Assembly (NCBI RefSeq): GCF_040358985.1 | Contig: NZ_CP132932.1 | Location: 2,542,001 to 2,606,000 of the forward strand | Source of the DNA: Tunturibacter empetritectus | GTDB taxonomy: Bacteria; Acidobacteriota; Terriglobia; Terriglobales; Acidobacteriaceae | DNA: 64,000 bases | Direction: 5' to 3' | In this document: positions 42,862 through 51,284 of the stretch, piece after piece | How the letters are laid out: every line of letters starts with the position of its first letter | Position numbering within the stretch: the first letter of the stretch is position 1 | Position numbers and translations under genes: made by a program | The notes under the pieces: model-generated | The model's input: the letters and a program-made list of their open reading frames with translations, nothing else | What the model was told of the DNA's origin: nothing | The model's database searches: none

Positions 42862-43356
42862 ATGCGTAGACTGCTCCTCGCTCTTGCTGTGTTGACTGTT
42901 GCCTGTGCACCCGCCTTCGCCCGTTCTTCGCAGGATCGCGCCGGGGTTGGAAGCGATATTACGATTGCTGATGGAGAGACGGCGGGGGATATCGCCTGCG
43001 CGTTTTGCACGGTGCGCGTGCATGGCGAGGTGAAGGGAGATATCGCGACCTTCTTGGGATCGGTGGTGGTGGATTCGGGGAGGACGATCTCGGGCGATGT
43101 GGCTTCGCTAGGCGGCGATCTCGAGATGGGTCAGGATGCGACGGTGGGCGGCGATGTTGCGATTGCTGCGGGAGACTTGAAGCTGGGCGATGGGGCGTCG
43201 ATTCATGGCCAGCAGACGGTTCTGCCGGGTAGGTTCTGGCTGCTGCTGCCACTCGCACCGTTTTTGATACTCGCCGGTCTCATTTGGCTGATCGTGTCTA
43301 TTGTTCGGCGTAACCGGTATCCATATCCGGTTCCTCCGCGAGGGCGCGGGTTCTAG
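42862..43356 (+). CDS. Exported polymer-forming-like beta-repeat membrane protein (CAFC type)
   Basis: A 164-residue envelope protein. After a signal peptide (1-20) come short beta-helix-like repeats (GDIACAFCTVRVHGEVKGD, ISGDVASLGGDLEMG, VGGDVAIAAGDLKLGDG) similar to polymer-forming (bactofilin-like) sequences, then one transmembrane helix (about 127-148) and a basic RRNRYPYPVPPRGRG tail. The CAFC motif (46-49) recurs as CVFC in the next gene, so the two are paralogues. Function is unknown; the arrangement suggests repeats outside the membrane and the tail inside. Confidence 0.78.
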   Translation: MRRLLLALAVLTVACAPAFARSSQDRAGVGSDITIADGETAGDIACAFCTVRVHGEVKGDIATFLGSVVVDSGRTISGDVASLGGDLEMGQDATVGGDVAIAAGDLKLGDGASIHGQQTVLPGRFWLLLPLAPFLILAGLIWLIVSIVRRNRYPYPVPPRGRGF

Positions 43357-43411
43357 GCGGCGGCTGCGGGCTGAGGTAGTGTAGAAGATCTGGGAACCTG
43401 GCTTGCGGTGT

Positions 43412-43984
43412 ATGCGTACTACCTTCTGCACGCCGTTATCCTCTGGGGGAACTTTGCCGAACTTTGCGCTCCGCAGCCTCGTTTTTACGCTTCTGTTTGC
43501 CTCGACCGCGCTCGCTCAGGCGCCGGGCAACCGGGCTTATGTCGGAGAAGACGTTTATGTTGCCTCAGGCCAGTTGGTGCACAATGCAATGTGCGTCTTC
43601 TGCTCGGTGCAGGTGGAGGGTGACGTGACGGGGCGGGTGATCGTGCTGTTCGGCAGCCTGAACGTGACCGGACAGGTGGGGAAGGGCGCGACCGTGATCG
43701 GGGGGAACGCGGTGGTCGATTCGCAGGCGCGGATTGGCGGCGATACGACGGTGCTGGGCGGCAACGCGGTATATGAGAGCGATGAGTCGTTTGGGGGTAG
43801 TGCGTATGTGCTGGGCGGACATCTGTCGCATGTGCCGCTGGCGCACGGGCAGGTGAGCGCGCACCCACGGCTGTCGTTGAGTCCGCTGTTTTCGGTTTTG
43901 CTGGGAGTGTTGGTGTTGTTGCTTCTCTCGGCTTTGTTCGTGCCGCAGGTGCGGCGGCGTATTGCGGTCAGTCAGAGTTCCTGA
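43412..43984 (+). CDS. Paralogous beta-repeat membrane protein (CVFC type)
   Basis: A 190-residue relative of the preceding gene: signal peptide ending near ALAQA, repeats GDVTGRVIVLFGSLNVTGQV and IGGDTTVLGGNAV, the CVFC motif at 61-64 and one C-terminal transmembrane helix (FSVLLGVLVLLLLSALFVP) with a basic tail. ATG 43412 is used; TTG 43403 is the only longer choice. Neither has a clear ribosome site. Separated by 55 bp from its paralogue and ending at a strong terminator, the pair is probably a two-gene unit. Confidence 0.78.
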   Translation: MRTTFCTPLSSGGTLPNFALRSLVFTLLFASTALAQAPGNRAYVGEDVYVASGQLVHNAMCVFCSVQVEGDVTGRVIVLFGSLNVTGQVGKGATVIGGNAVVDSQARIGGDTTVLGGNAVYESDESFGGSAYVLGGHLSHVPLAHGQVSAHPRLSLSPLFSVLLGVLVLLLLSALFVPQVRRRIAVSQSS

Positions 43985-44005
43985 ACGGGTTCGCTTCAGA
44001 CGAAG

Positions 44006-44040
44006 AAGAGGATGCAGCCCTGAAGGTGCATCCTCTTTCT
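44006..44040. terminator. Strong terminator between convergent genes
   Basis: AAGAGGATGCA and TGCATCCTCTT form a perfect 11-bp stem with a 10-base loop, followed by TCTGTTTCG on the + strand. It serves the CVFC gene and possibly bamD in the other direction. Confidence 0.85.
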
Positions 44041-44063
44041 GTTTCGTGTGGCTTTCGCAGAGG

Positions 44064-45782
44064 TTAGAAGGGGTTCAGCTTGTTCAAGCCCTTCTTCTTC
44101 TTGTGCTTGCTGTCGGACTCGTCGCCCTTGTCGAAGTCAGGCTTCTTGTTCTTTCCGTTGGCGTTGCCGGTCTGTGCGGCGGGCTGGGTTCCGGGCTTGA
44201 TGTCGTTCACTGCATCGGGCGCAGCCGCAGCCTTTTCAACCGCGGGGAGAGGCGTGGAGTTGGTTGGTCCAACCGCCTTCAGGCCGCCATCGGCTGGAAC
44301 GGTAGTTCCGGAGGCGCCGGAGTTGAGAATCTCGACTCCGTTGATAACGTTGCCGGAGGAGGCGGGCGGAGTTGGTGTGGCGCCGGAGATGCTGGTGGTC
44401 GAGGATGCTCCGCTGGCGGCACCGGCGTCGGCGGCAGGAACGTCCGAGAGAGTCAGAGGCGCGGCGGGGGCTGCAGGACCGGCTGGTGCTGTGGCGGGTG
44501 CAGCATCAGTTGTCGTCGCGGGCTTCGCGGTGAGAGCACCCCCCGTGGCCGGCGCGTTGGGGTTTAGCGATTCGTTGAAGTCCGTCTTGATCTGGTTTAC
44601 GACGTGAGGCGCGATGGTGGGGGTTGGGTCGGCGAGGGTCGGCTCTCCATCACGCGCGGCCATGACGACGTCCGGCTGGTGGAGGACGAGCAGGCGGGCA
44701 CGATCCTGCAAGCGATACTGGCGGCGGCTGTTTTCAAGTGCGACGCTGGCGGCAACTTGCTCGGGCGTGGGTTGCGGAATTTTGACGTTCATGGCGTCGA
44801 GGCGGTCGCGGGCGTCTTCGACGTGGGGCGAGGCCGAGTGCTCGAGCACAACCCTGCTGTAAGCAGAGATGGCCTGGTCGTCGTAGATCTTTTCGAGGCG
44901 CGCCTTGCCTGCTTCGGGCAGCTTCATGGAGCGGACGAAGCGGGCCTCTGCTTCATAGGCGTCGCCGAGGCCGACCAGAACATCGTCCATGTGGCTGTAC
45001 TGCGGATAGGTGTCGACGACGGTCTGGTATCGGGCGATGGTCGCGGGGTAGTTGTTGTGCGTGCCGTAGAAGGCTGCGATGTTGGCCTCGCGAGTGGCCA
45101 TGACCTCCTGCACCTCGCGCAGTCTCTGCTTGGCCTGGGGCACCAGGGTCGACTCGGGGAACTGCTGCAGCATGAGGCGGTACTCTTCTTCGGCGTGAGT
45201 AGCCTTGGCGTAGTCGCGGTCGGGCTTGTCCATCTGGCGGAAGTAGATGTCGCCTACGCGCATCTGGGCTTCGGCGGCCTCGGGGGCGTTGGGGAAGAAG
45301 GTGATGAAGTCCTTGTACTCCTGCTCAGCTTGGGTGAGAGCTGCGGTGCCGCCTTCCTTGTACCAGCTGTCGCCGATGGCAAGCTTGGCCTTCATCTGAT
45401 ACTGGGAGTCAGGATAGGTGTTGAGCAGGGTCTGCAGATCGAGGCGGGCGACGTCGAAGTGGCCGCGCTTGGTGGCGTCCACGGCCTTATCGTAGAGCAC
45501 TTTGTCGGGAAGCTTGGCGTCGGGCTTTTCGGCCGGCTTCATGGCCTTCTCTTTGCGGAACTCTTTTTTTGTGTCCTTGGACTGGACGACTTTACCCTTC
45601 TTGTCTGGGGGAGTTGCGGAGAGGGTGACGCTCTCATGCTGCTGACCGTTGGCGTCGGTGGTCGTCTGGGACGAGCCGGTTACCTGCGCCTGGGCTGCGA
45701 GCGAACCGAAGATCAGGCTGGCGATTGCGACTCCGGCCAGCGTGCCGGCCTTAAGAGTTGGAAAGAAAGAACGCTTTGTCAT
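44064..45782 (-). CDS. bamD: BamD-like outer membrane assembly TPR protein
   Basis: A 572-residue exported TPR protein. The signal peptide ends at GSLAAQAQ and there is no lipobox cysteine, unlike the classic lipoprotein BamD. Residues 95-330 hold five TPR-like units with FDVARLDLQTLLNTYPDSQY, QAEQEYKDFITFFPNAPEA and AEEEYRLMLQQFPESTLVPQ, the typical BamD pattern. The C-terminal 190 residues are an Ala/Pro/Thr-rich linker ending in a very basic tail (KHKKKKGLNKLNPF). It should help insert beta-barrel proteins, or be a YfiO-like relative. How it stays at the membrane without a lipid is open. Confidence 0.85.
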   Translation of the reverse strand: MTKRSFFPTLKAGTLAGVAIASLIFGSLAAQAQVTGSSQTTTDANGQQHESVTLSATPPDKKGKVVQSKDTKKEFRKEKAMKPAEKPDAKLPDKVLYDKAVDATKRGHFDVARLDLQTLLNTYPDSQYQMKAKLAIGDSWYKEGGTAALTQAEQEYKDFITFFPNAPEAAEAQMRVGDIYFRQMDKPDRDYAKATHAEEEYRLMLQQFPESTLVPQAKQRLREVQEVMATREANIAAFYGTHNNYPATIARYQTVVDTYPQYSHMDDVLVGLGDAYEAEARFVRSMKLPEAGKARLEKIYDDQAISAYSRVVLEHSASPHVEDARDRLDAMNVKIPQPTPEQVAASVALENSRRQYRLQDRARLLVLHQPDVVMAARDGEPTLADPTPTIAPHVVNQIKTDFNESLNPNAPATGGALTAKPATTTDAAPATAPAGPAAPAAPLTLSDVPAADAGAASGASSTTSISGATPTPPASSGNVINGVEILNSGASGTTVPADGGLKAVGPTNSTPLPAVEKAAAAPDAVNDIKPGTQPAAQTGNANGKNKKPDFDKGDESDSKHKKKKGLNKLNPF

Positions 45783-45846
45783 CCGGTATAGACCCCATCC
45801 GCCTCGCGCGACTGGGCGCTCAGGCTGTGTTCTATTCTAATCGTTC

Positions 45847-46524
45847 CTACACGACTTGTGCCGGGGCTGCGGCCCGGGCGATTTTGAGAAATTCCACGGC
45901 GTTCTGCACGGTCTTGCCGGGGCTGAAGATGGCTGAGCCGGCGACGAGCATGTCGGCTCCTGCTTCGACGACCTGGGCGACGGTATCGTGAGCGACGCCG
46001 CCGTCTACTTCGATACGAAAGTTGAGGCCCATCTCCTCGCGCAGCTCTGCGAGGTGGGCGATCTTGTCGAGCGCGAGCGGCAGGAACTTCTGTCCGCCGA
46101 AGCCGGGGTTCACGCTCATTACCAGCACATGGTGCAGCATCGGAAGGACTTCGACCAGTGTGTCGACTGGAGTTGCGGGGTTAATGACGACGGCCGGCAA
46201 CATGCCGTGATGGATGATCTGCTGGAGGGTGCGGTGGAGATGGCGGCAGACCTCCTGGTGGACGCTCATCATATCCGCTCCTGCTTCGGCGAAGTCGGCG
46301 ATGAAGTTGTCGGGATCTTCGACCATCATGTGGCAGTCGAGGGGGAGCCTGGTGATGGGGCGGAGCGCTTTGACGACAGGCGGGCCGAAGGTGATGTTGG
46401 GGACGAAGTGGCCGTCCATGACGTCGACATGGAGGATGGTGGCTCCGCCCTGCTCCACGAGGGCGACTTCATCGGCGAGGTGGGCGAAGTCTGCGGCGAG
46501 GATGGATGCTGCCAGTTCAATCAC
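45847..46524 (-). CDS. rpe: Ribulose-phosphate 3-epimerase
   Basis: A 225-residue TIM-barrel metal enzyme interconverting ribulose-5-phosphate and xylulose-5-phosphate, linking the oxidative and non-oxidative pentose phosphate branches. Signatures are ASILAADFAHL, HVDVMDGHFVPNITFGP (metal-binding His and catalytic Asp), MSVNPGFGGQKF and IEVDGGVAHDT with the second catalytic Asp. Full length. It is remote from the zwf-pgl-tkt block. Start is ATG 46524; the next gene upstream is divergent. Confidence 0.96.
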   Translation of the reverse strand: MIELAASILAADFAHLADEVALVEQGGATILHVDVMDGHFVPNITFGPPVVKALRPITRLPLDCHMMVEDPDNFIADFAEAGADMMSVHQEVCRHLHRTLQQIIHHGMLPAVVINPATPVDTLVEVLPMLHHVLVMSVNPGFGGQKFLPLALDKIAHLAELREEMGLNFRIEVDGGVAHDTVAQVVEAGADMLVAGSAIFSPGKTVQNAVEFLKIARAAAPAQVV

Positions 46525-46642
46525 GTGAATAAACTCCTGCGGAAGAGTTTATCAGCGCAAGATGACGTATTTTTCGTTGGCGATTGGCATGCGGAGGTTT
46601 ATTGTGACTCCCGCCGAATCATTTTGCGTACTGGAGGTTCCT

Positions 46643-47713
46643 ATGTTGAGGATGGCTCGTTGGCTGTGCTCTTTCGTTCTTCTCCTGACCGTCGCTCTTT
46701 CCCCTGAGACAGACTTGCGTGCTTGGGCGTGTACGCGGGCTGTCTACCTGGGACCGGACGGCGAGGTGATTACCTCTCGCTCAATGGATTGGCAGGTAGA
46801 TATAGGCACGGATCTTTATATCCTCCCCCATGGGATGGAGCGGAACGGGGAGGTGGGAGCGGAGTCGCTGAAGTGGAGGTCGAAGTACGGAAGCGTGGTG
46901 GCTACGGGATATGACGTCTCGACGACCGATGGGATGAATGAGAAGGGGATGGTGACGAATCTGCTGTGGCTGGTGGAGTCGGAGTATCCGAAGCCGGTTG
47001 CAGGGAAGCCAGGGATGGCGATCTCTTTGTGGGCGCAGTGGGTGCTGGATAACTTCTCTACGGTGGCAGAGGCGGTGGACGCTCTGGAGCAGGAGCCGTT
47101 TACGCTGGTCACTGCGAATGTGCCGGGAGAGAGGAGGCTCGCAACCGTGCACCTATCGATGTCGGACGCGACAGGCGATAGCGCGATTGTGGAGTACATC
47201 GATGGGAAGCAGACGATTCACCATGACCGCAAGTATCAGGTGATGACGAACTCACCCGCATTCGAACAGCAGTTGGCGCTGGATACCTACTGGAAGGGTA
47301 TTGGTGGAACGGTGATGCTACCGGGGACTAATCGTGCGGCGGACAGGTTTGCGCGAGCTTCTTTCTACATCAATGCAATTCCACAGGGAGAGAGTGCGGA
47401 TATTACGGTTGCCAGCGTCTTCAGCGTGATCCGCAATGTCTCGGTGCCTTATGGTCTTACGACACCGGATCAACCGAATATCTCGTCGACGCGATGGAGA
47501 ACGGTGGCCGATCAGAAGAGGATGATTTACTTCTTCGAGTCCGCGGTGACACCAAATACCTTCTGGGTGAACTTCAAGGATATCGATTTCTCCGCTGAGA
47601 CCGGGAAGGTGAAGAAGCTCGACCTGGGAAAGAACCAGAGCCATGTCTATGCGGGGAATGCTGTGAAGGATTTTGTGGTCAGCAAGCCGTTCAAGTTTCT
47701 TGGACTCCCATGA
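46643..47713 (+). CDS. Exported Ntn-hydrolase of the choloylglycine / penicillin acylase family
   Basis: A 356-residue linear-amide hydrolase. The signal peptide MLRMARWLCSFVLLLTVALS leads to RAWACTRAVYLGPDG, where the Cys should become the N-terminal nucleophile after processing. The conserved Arg-Asp pair is in SRSMDW and the following Asn/Arg positions lie in MTNSPAFEQQ and SVFSVIRNVSVPYG. Members cleave bile-salt amides, penicillin V or acyl-homoserine lactones; in a soil bacterium the last two seem likelier. ATG 46643 has a GGAGG six bases upstream; the longer frame from 46562 is unlikely because it hides the signal peptide. Confidence 0.88.
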   Translation: MLRMARWLCSFVLLLTVALSPETDLRAWACTRAVYLGPDGEVITSRSMDWQVDIGTDLYILPHGMERNGEVGAESLKWRSKYGSVVATGYDVSTTDGMNEKGMVTNLLWLVESEYPKPVAGKPGMAISLWAQWVLDNFSTVAEAVDALEQEPFTLVTANVPGERRLATVHLSMSDATGDSAIVEYIDGKQTIHHDRKYQVMTNSPAFEQQLALDTYWKGIGGTVMLPGTNRAADRFARASFYINAIPQGESADITVASVFSVIRNVSVPYGLTTPDQPNISSTRWRTVADQKRMIYFFESAVTPNTFWVNFKDIDFSAETGKVKKLDLGKNQSHVYAGNAVKDFVVSKPFKFLGLP

Positions 47714-47750
47714 GGTAGCGTCCTTTCTGCTCGGGACCAGTGAATAAATT

Positions 47751-49295
47751 TTATAGAGTTTCGTTCCATAACCTGAGTTCGGCGTCTTGCGGGGCTTGTT
47801 CTACGCGGCTTTCGGCGCTGGCCTTCTCTCCAAAGATCATGGTTGAGCGGCTTTGTTCGTCATAGAGCGGCCATGCGGGAAGCCCAGGCGCTGCTGGAGC
47901 TTCGCCGCGGATAAAGGCGGCCCAGGCAGCGTGCATCTGCTTGCCGAGGGCGGCTTCGGCTGCGGCATCCGCAACGTGCTCGTGAGGATGATTCCAGACC
48001 ATGCCGACGTCGAGTGAGTGATAGGCGTTGTCTTTGAGTCGGCCGCTGGTCTCCTGGAACTCCAGCTCGTAGACATACGCGCTGCCGCCGCCTTTGAGAT
48101 GCGCCTCTGCGACACGGAGGGAGGGGATCCAATACTCTTCTGCTGTGACGGCACGAATGCGGCGCTGCTCGACGCTGAGTTGTGGATAGATCTGCTTGTA
48201 CTTTTGATAGACGGCATCGAACTTCGTGACACTCATGTTGCCGAGTTGAATCGCCGTCGCATCTTTGGCCGGATGCGGCCCGAGGAAGATGGCGCTCTCT
48301 TCGCGGTTGGTCCCGATCAGCAGTCTCTTGCCTCGGGTTGAGCCGTCGGCGATCGTCTCTACGGGAAGACGTGGGATGAGGGTTCCGTCGAGTTCGGCAC
48401 GCAGTGGGAAGTGATGCGGCCAGGTCTCCATGAACTCTTGCTGGGCCTGGATGAGGGCTGCTCCTGCGGCTGTCTTCAGGCTTGCGAGGTCGCTGCCTGA
48501 CTGCTTCTGCCAGATGTCGCCGAAGCCCTTTGCGACGGCTGCGCTTGCGGCATGATCCCAGATACGTTCGGCTCCGCCGCTCTCGGAGATCATCTGGTGG
48601 AAGAGCGACTGAGCCGTGGGAATGCCCATCAGGGTGCCGATCAGCTTGGCGCCGGCAGATTCCCCACCGATGGTTACGCGGGCGGGATCGCCGCCGAAGG
48701 CACTGATGTTTTTCTGTATCCACGACAACGCAGTCATCAGATCACGCAGCGCATTGTTCGCGGAGCCTGCGTATTGCTCACCGAGGAGAGGTTCGTAGTC
48801 CAGGAAGCCGAAGACGCCAAGACGATACTCGACCGAGATGCTGATGATGCCTTCACGGGCAAAGTCGGTACCGTCGTACATGGACTCGAAGGCGTGGCCG
48901 TCGGTGAAGCCTCCTCCGTGGATCCAGACGAAGACGGGGAATGGGCCGCTGCCTTCGGGAGCCCAGAGGTTCAGGAAGAGGCAGTCTTCGCTGTGCGGTA
49001 CGTCGAGCTGTTTATGCTGCATGGGCGCGGCGGGGAACTGCGTTGCCTCCCGCTCGCCCTTCCACGGGGTCACTTTTTGTGGGGGGAGAAAACGCAGCGG
49101 CCCGACGGGCGGCTCGGCAAAGGGAACGCCACGGAAGACGCGGACTCCCGCGCTGCTCTCGCCGCGCAAGGCTCCGCTGGGCGTGCGGACGATGGTCGGC
49201 GCTGCGGTAGTCGATGCGAAAAGATTGCGGGTTCGGAAGGCACATGCGGCCAGGGAGCCGTTTGCCACGAAGCTTCGGCGAGTGAGTATAGGCAT
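47751..49295 (-). CDS. Exported type B carboxylesterase
   Basis: A 514-residue alpha/beta hydrolase of the carboxylesterase type B/cholinesterase-like family. The signal has TRRSFVANGSLAACAF, resembling a twin-arginine leader. Visible motifs are the oxyanion loop WIHGGGFTDG, the early FRGVPFAEPPVGPLRF, SEDCLFLNLW, the nucleophile Ser in IGGESAGA, and a late His-containing segment VWNHPHEHVAD that supplies the catalytic histidine. It probably hydrolyses esters of plant or microbial origin in the periplasm. Start ATG 49295; the STAS gene begins beyond a 49-bp gap. Confidence 0.92.
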   Translation of the reverse strand: MPILTRRSFVANGSLAACAFRTRNLFASTTAAPTIVRTPSGALRGESSAGVRVFRGVPFAEPPVGPLRFLPPQKVTPWKGEREATQFPAAPMQHKQLDVPHSEDCLFLNLWAPEGSGPFPVFVWIHGGGFTDGHAFESMYDGTDFAREGIISISVEYRLGVFGFLDYEPLLGEQYAGSANNALRDLMTALSWIQKNISAFGGDPARVTIGGESAGAKLIGTLMGIPTAQSLFHQMISESGGAERIWDHAASAAVAKGFGDIWQKQSGSDLASLKTAAGAALIQAQQEFMETWPHHFPLRAELDGTLIPRLPVETIADGSTRGKRLLIGTNREESAIFLGPHPAKDATAIQLGNMSVTKFDAVYQKYKQIYPQLSVEQRRIRAVTAEEYWIPSLRVAEAHLKGGGSAYVYELEFQETSGRLKDNAYHSLDVGMVWNHPHEHVADAAAEAALGKQMHAAWAAFIRGEAPAAPGLPAWPLYDEQSRSTMIFGEKASAESRVEQAPQDAELRLWNETL

Positions 49296-49344
49296 CGTCG
49301 ATCAGTTTAGCTGCACGGCGTCGTGACAACCTTGCAATGAGCGC

Positions 49345-49707
49345 TCAGGCGACTGTGATTCCATGATCTTCTGCAGAGGCGAACGTCGACAACAGGTTGG
49401 TCATCTTCAACAGATTCCGCAACTGCTTGCCGAGGTGCAGGAGCTGGAACTCGCACCCTGCGCCCTTCGCGTGTGCATACAGCCGGACGATCGTTCCCAG
49501 GCCCATGCTGTCCACATAGGTCAGGTCTCCGAGATCGAGCACCAGCACTTTGCTGCTGGCGGCAACCTCCTTCAACTCCTGGTAAAAAACGTCCGTGAGA
49601 CCGGCCACTAGACGGCCGTGGCACGTCACAACGGCAGTTTCACCTTCACGTTTAATCTCATAGGTTAATGGCTTGACGGGGACTGCGGGGGCTACATCTT
49701 CAGGCAT
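49345..49707 (-). CDS. STAS-domain anti-sigma factor antagonist
   Basis: A 120-residue single STAS domain. It carries VVTCHGRLVAGLTDVF, the phosphorylatable-serine motif LTYVDSMGLGTIVRLY, and the closing helix LRNLLKMTNLLSTF. The Ser in DSMGLG is the expected phosphorylation site for an RsbW-like kinase and dephosphorylation site for a SpoIIE-type phosphatase; candidates for both roles are at 38.8 and 32.7 kb. GGAG lies 7 bases before ATG 49707. It lies alone between the esterase and the UvrC-like gene. Confidence 0.9.
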   Translation of the reverse strand: MPEDVAPAVPVKPLTYEIKREGETAVVTCHGRLVAGLTDVFYQELKEVAASSKVLVLDLGDLTYVDSMGLGTIVRLYAHAKGAGCEFQLLHLGKQLRNLLKMTNLLSTFASAEDHGITVA

Positions 49708-49849
49708 CGGGCAGCTCCATGGGGCAGGAATGAATACATTGAGACAATAACCCTACCGGAGCATTTTTGCACACTGGTCACGTCTTATGCCCAGGCGAGC
49801 TTGTCATGCGGCTCATGCGGCGCTGAGAAGATCGCTCTCCCAGCTGACC

Positions 49850-51241
49850 TTAGCGATTCTTCGGCAAAACAGGAACGACCCTTTCGACGTCTGGCCGGCC
49901 TTCGTGGAGGATCTTTGTCTTGATTCCTTTTGCGGCTTCCTTTGCGGCGTCGCGCTGGGTTTCGGCCATGGGTTTGGGATCGCCGAGGACCATGCGGGCC
50001 GCGCCGCGCAGGATCTTGCGGATGGGCCACGCGCCCTTGTCGCCCCCGTCTTCGTTGGGGAAGAAGATCTCGCCGTTGCGTTGCTTTTCGGGGCGATAGT
50101 ACCAGCGGCGCAGCAGGGAGAGATGGTCGCTGAGGAGCGCGAGATCGCTGGACGGCTCAGCTCGGGCTTCGAGGAGAGAGAGGACGTGTGTGGCACGGGC
50201 TTCGGGAGAGTCGGAGGTGCCGGGGGTGTCGGTTGCCGCGCCTTCGAGCGGGATGGCGTGCAGCATCAGCGGCTGCGCGAAGAGGGAGCTGCCGACGCTG
50301 GTCTGCTCGCGTACGGCACGCACGCCAAGGGTGGAGAGGCGCTCGGGGCCGATGATGCAGCCTCCGTTGAGCAGGAACAGGGCGGCTTGTTCCGCGTGCT
50401 CCTTCTCCTGCGCGGCTGTCTGGACGATGATGGCCTTCAGCTTCGGGATGGGGCGCACGATCCAGTCGGCGAGGGCCTGCGCGGCTTTTACTTTCTGCCA
50501 TTGCGCGTGGAGGGCGGCGGCCTTTTCGAACTGCATCGCGGAGGAGGCCACTTCGCGCTCGAGGCCGATGGCGATGATCATGCTCTCGCCGCGGGTGTCG
50601 AAGAATTTTTTTACGGCCTCGGCTTCGGTGGCGTACTCTTCGGGCGTGCAGGCTTGTTTGCAGGGTTCGATGCACTTGTTCATCTCACCGTAGACGCAGC
50701 CGGGGTGGTCGGGATAGGGTGCGAGGTCTTCGTAGCAGCGGCGGAGTTTGAAGAGGTCGAGGACGGCGTCGCAGTAGCGCTCGGCGGCGAGGCGCGAGGG
50801 GAAGGGGCCGTACATCTGGGCGAGGCCGCGCTTGGAGAGCTTGTTGGTGGAGTAGACGCGGGGGAAGGCGTTCTCCATGGTCATGCGAAGGAAGTAAGGA
50901 GTGTGGAGCTTGAGGCGGCGGCGTGCCTCAGTATATCCGAAGTGTGCTGCTGTTGCTTGATAGAGGACGAGGGAGGACTCGAAGGCGGAGCCGGTGACGC
51001 AGTACTCGATGCGCGCTACTTTTTCGCGGAGGTTGAGGCGCTTGGATTGCGACTCGGGTGGATCGAGCAGACGCCGCATGCGACGGCGGAGGTCGGCGGT
51101 CTGGGTGAGGTAGGGTGCGTCTTCTTTGCGGGCGCCGAAGAGCGCGAAGACCCCGGGGAGGGCGGGGATGGTGCGGAGGATCTCGTCTGCTTGGCCCGGG
51201 GTGAAGTCTAGAACGTGATCGAAATGGAAGCTGGTTGCCAC
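49850..51241 (-). CDS. UvrC N-terminal-like protein with degenerate GIY-YIG domain
   Basis: A 463-residue relative of excinuclease subunit C. Residues 20-110 correspond to the GIY-YIG nuclease, but the motif pair reads GVFALFG and PYLTQT, so the hallmark Tyr and Gly are missing. Residues 140-230 include YGPFPSRLAAERYCDAVLDLF, CYEDLAPYPDHPGC and MNKCIEPCKQACTPEEY, the UvrC cysteine-rich part, followed by a UVR-like helical pair (ASSAMQFEKAAALHAQW). The C-terminal RNase H-like nuclease and helix-hairpin-helix of true UvrC are absent. Role unknown; it may be a DNA-repair accessory. Confidence 0.75.
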   Translation of the reverse strand: MATSFHFDHVLDFTPGQADEILRTIPALPGVFALFGARKEDAPYLTQTADLRRRMRRLLDPPESQSKRLNLREKVARIEYCVTGSAFESSLVLYQATAAHFGYTEARRRLKLHTPYFLRMTMENAFPRVYSTNKLSKRGLAQMYGPFPSRLAAERYCDAVLDLFKLRRCYEDLAPYPDHPGCVYGEMNKCIEPCKQACTPEEYATEAEAVKKFFDTRGESMIIAIGLEREVASSAMQFEKAAALHAQWQKVKAAQALADWIVRPIPKLKAIIVQTAAQEKEHAEQAALFLLNGGCIIGPERLSTLGVRAVREQTSVGSSLFAQPLMLHAIPLEGAATDTPGTSDSPEARATHVLSLLEARAEPSSDLALLSDHLSLLRRWYYRPEKQRNGEIFFPNEDGGDKGAWPIRKILRGAARMVLGDPKPMAETQRDAAKEAAKGIKTKILHEGRPDVERVVPVLPKNR

Positions 51242-51284
51242 AACGTGAATTGTAGTCTTGCTTTATCTGAAGATGCGCTACAAC

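Noticed and set aside
44604..45791. Forward open frame of 395 codons opposite bamD
   Set aside because: Valine/glycine-rich product without family motifs and no ribosome site; bamD has TPR motifs and a signal peptide.
49787..51211. Forward open frame of 474 codons opposite the UvrC-like gene
   Set aside because: Glycine/glutamate-rich antisense product; the reverse-strand gene carries recognisable UvrC segments.
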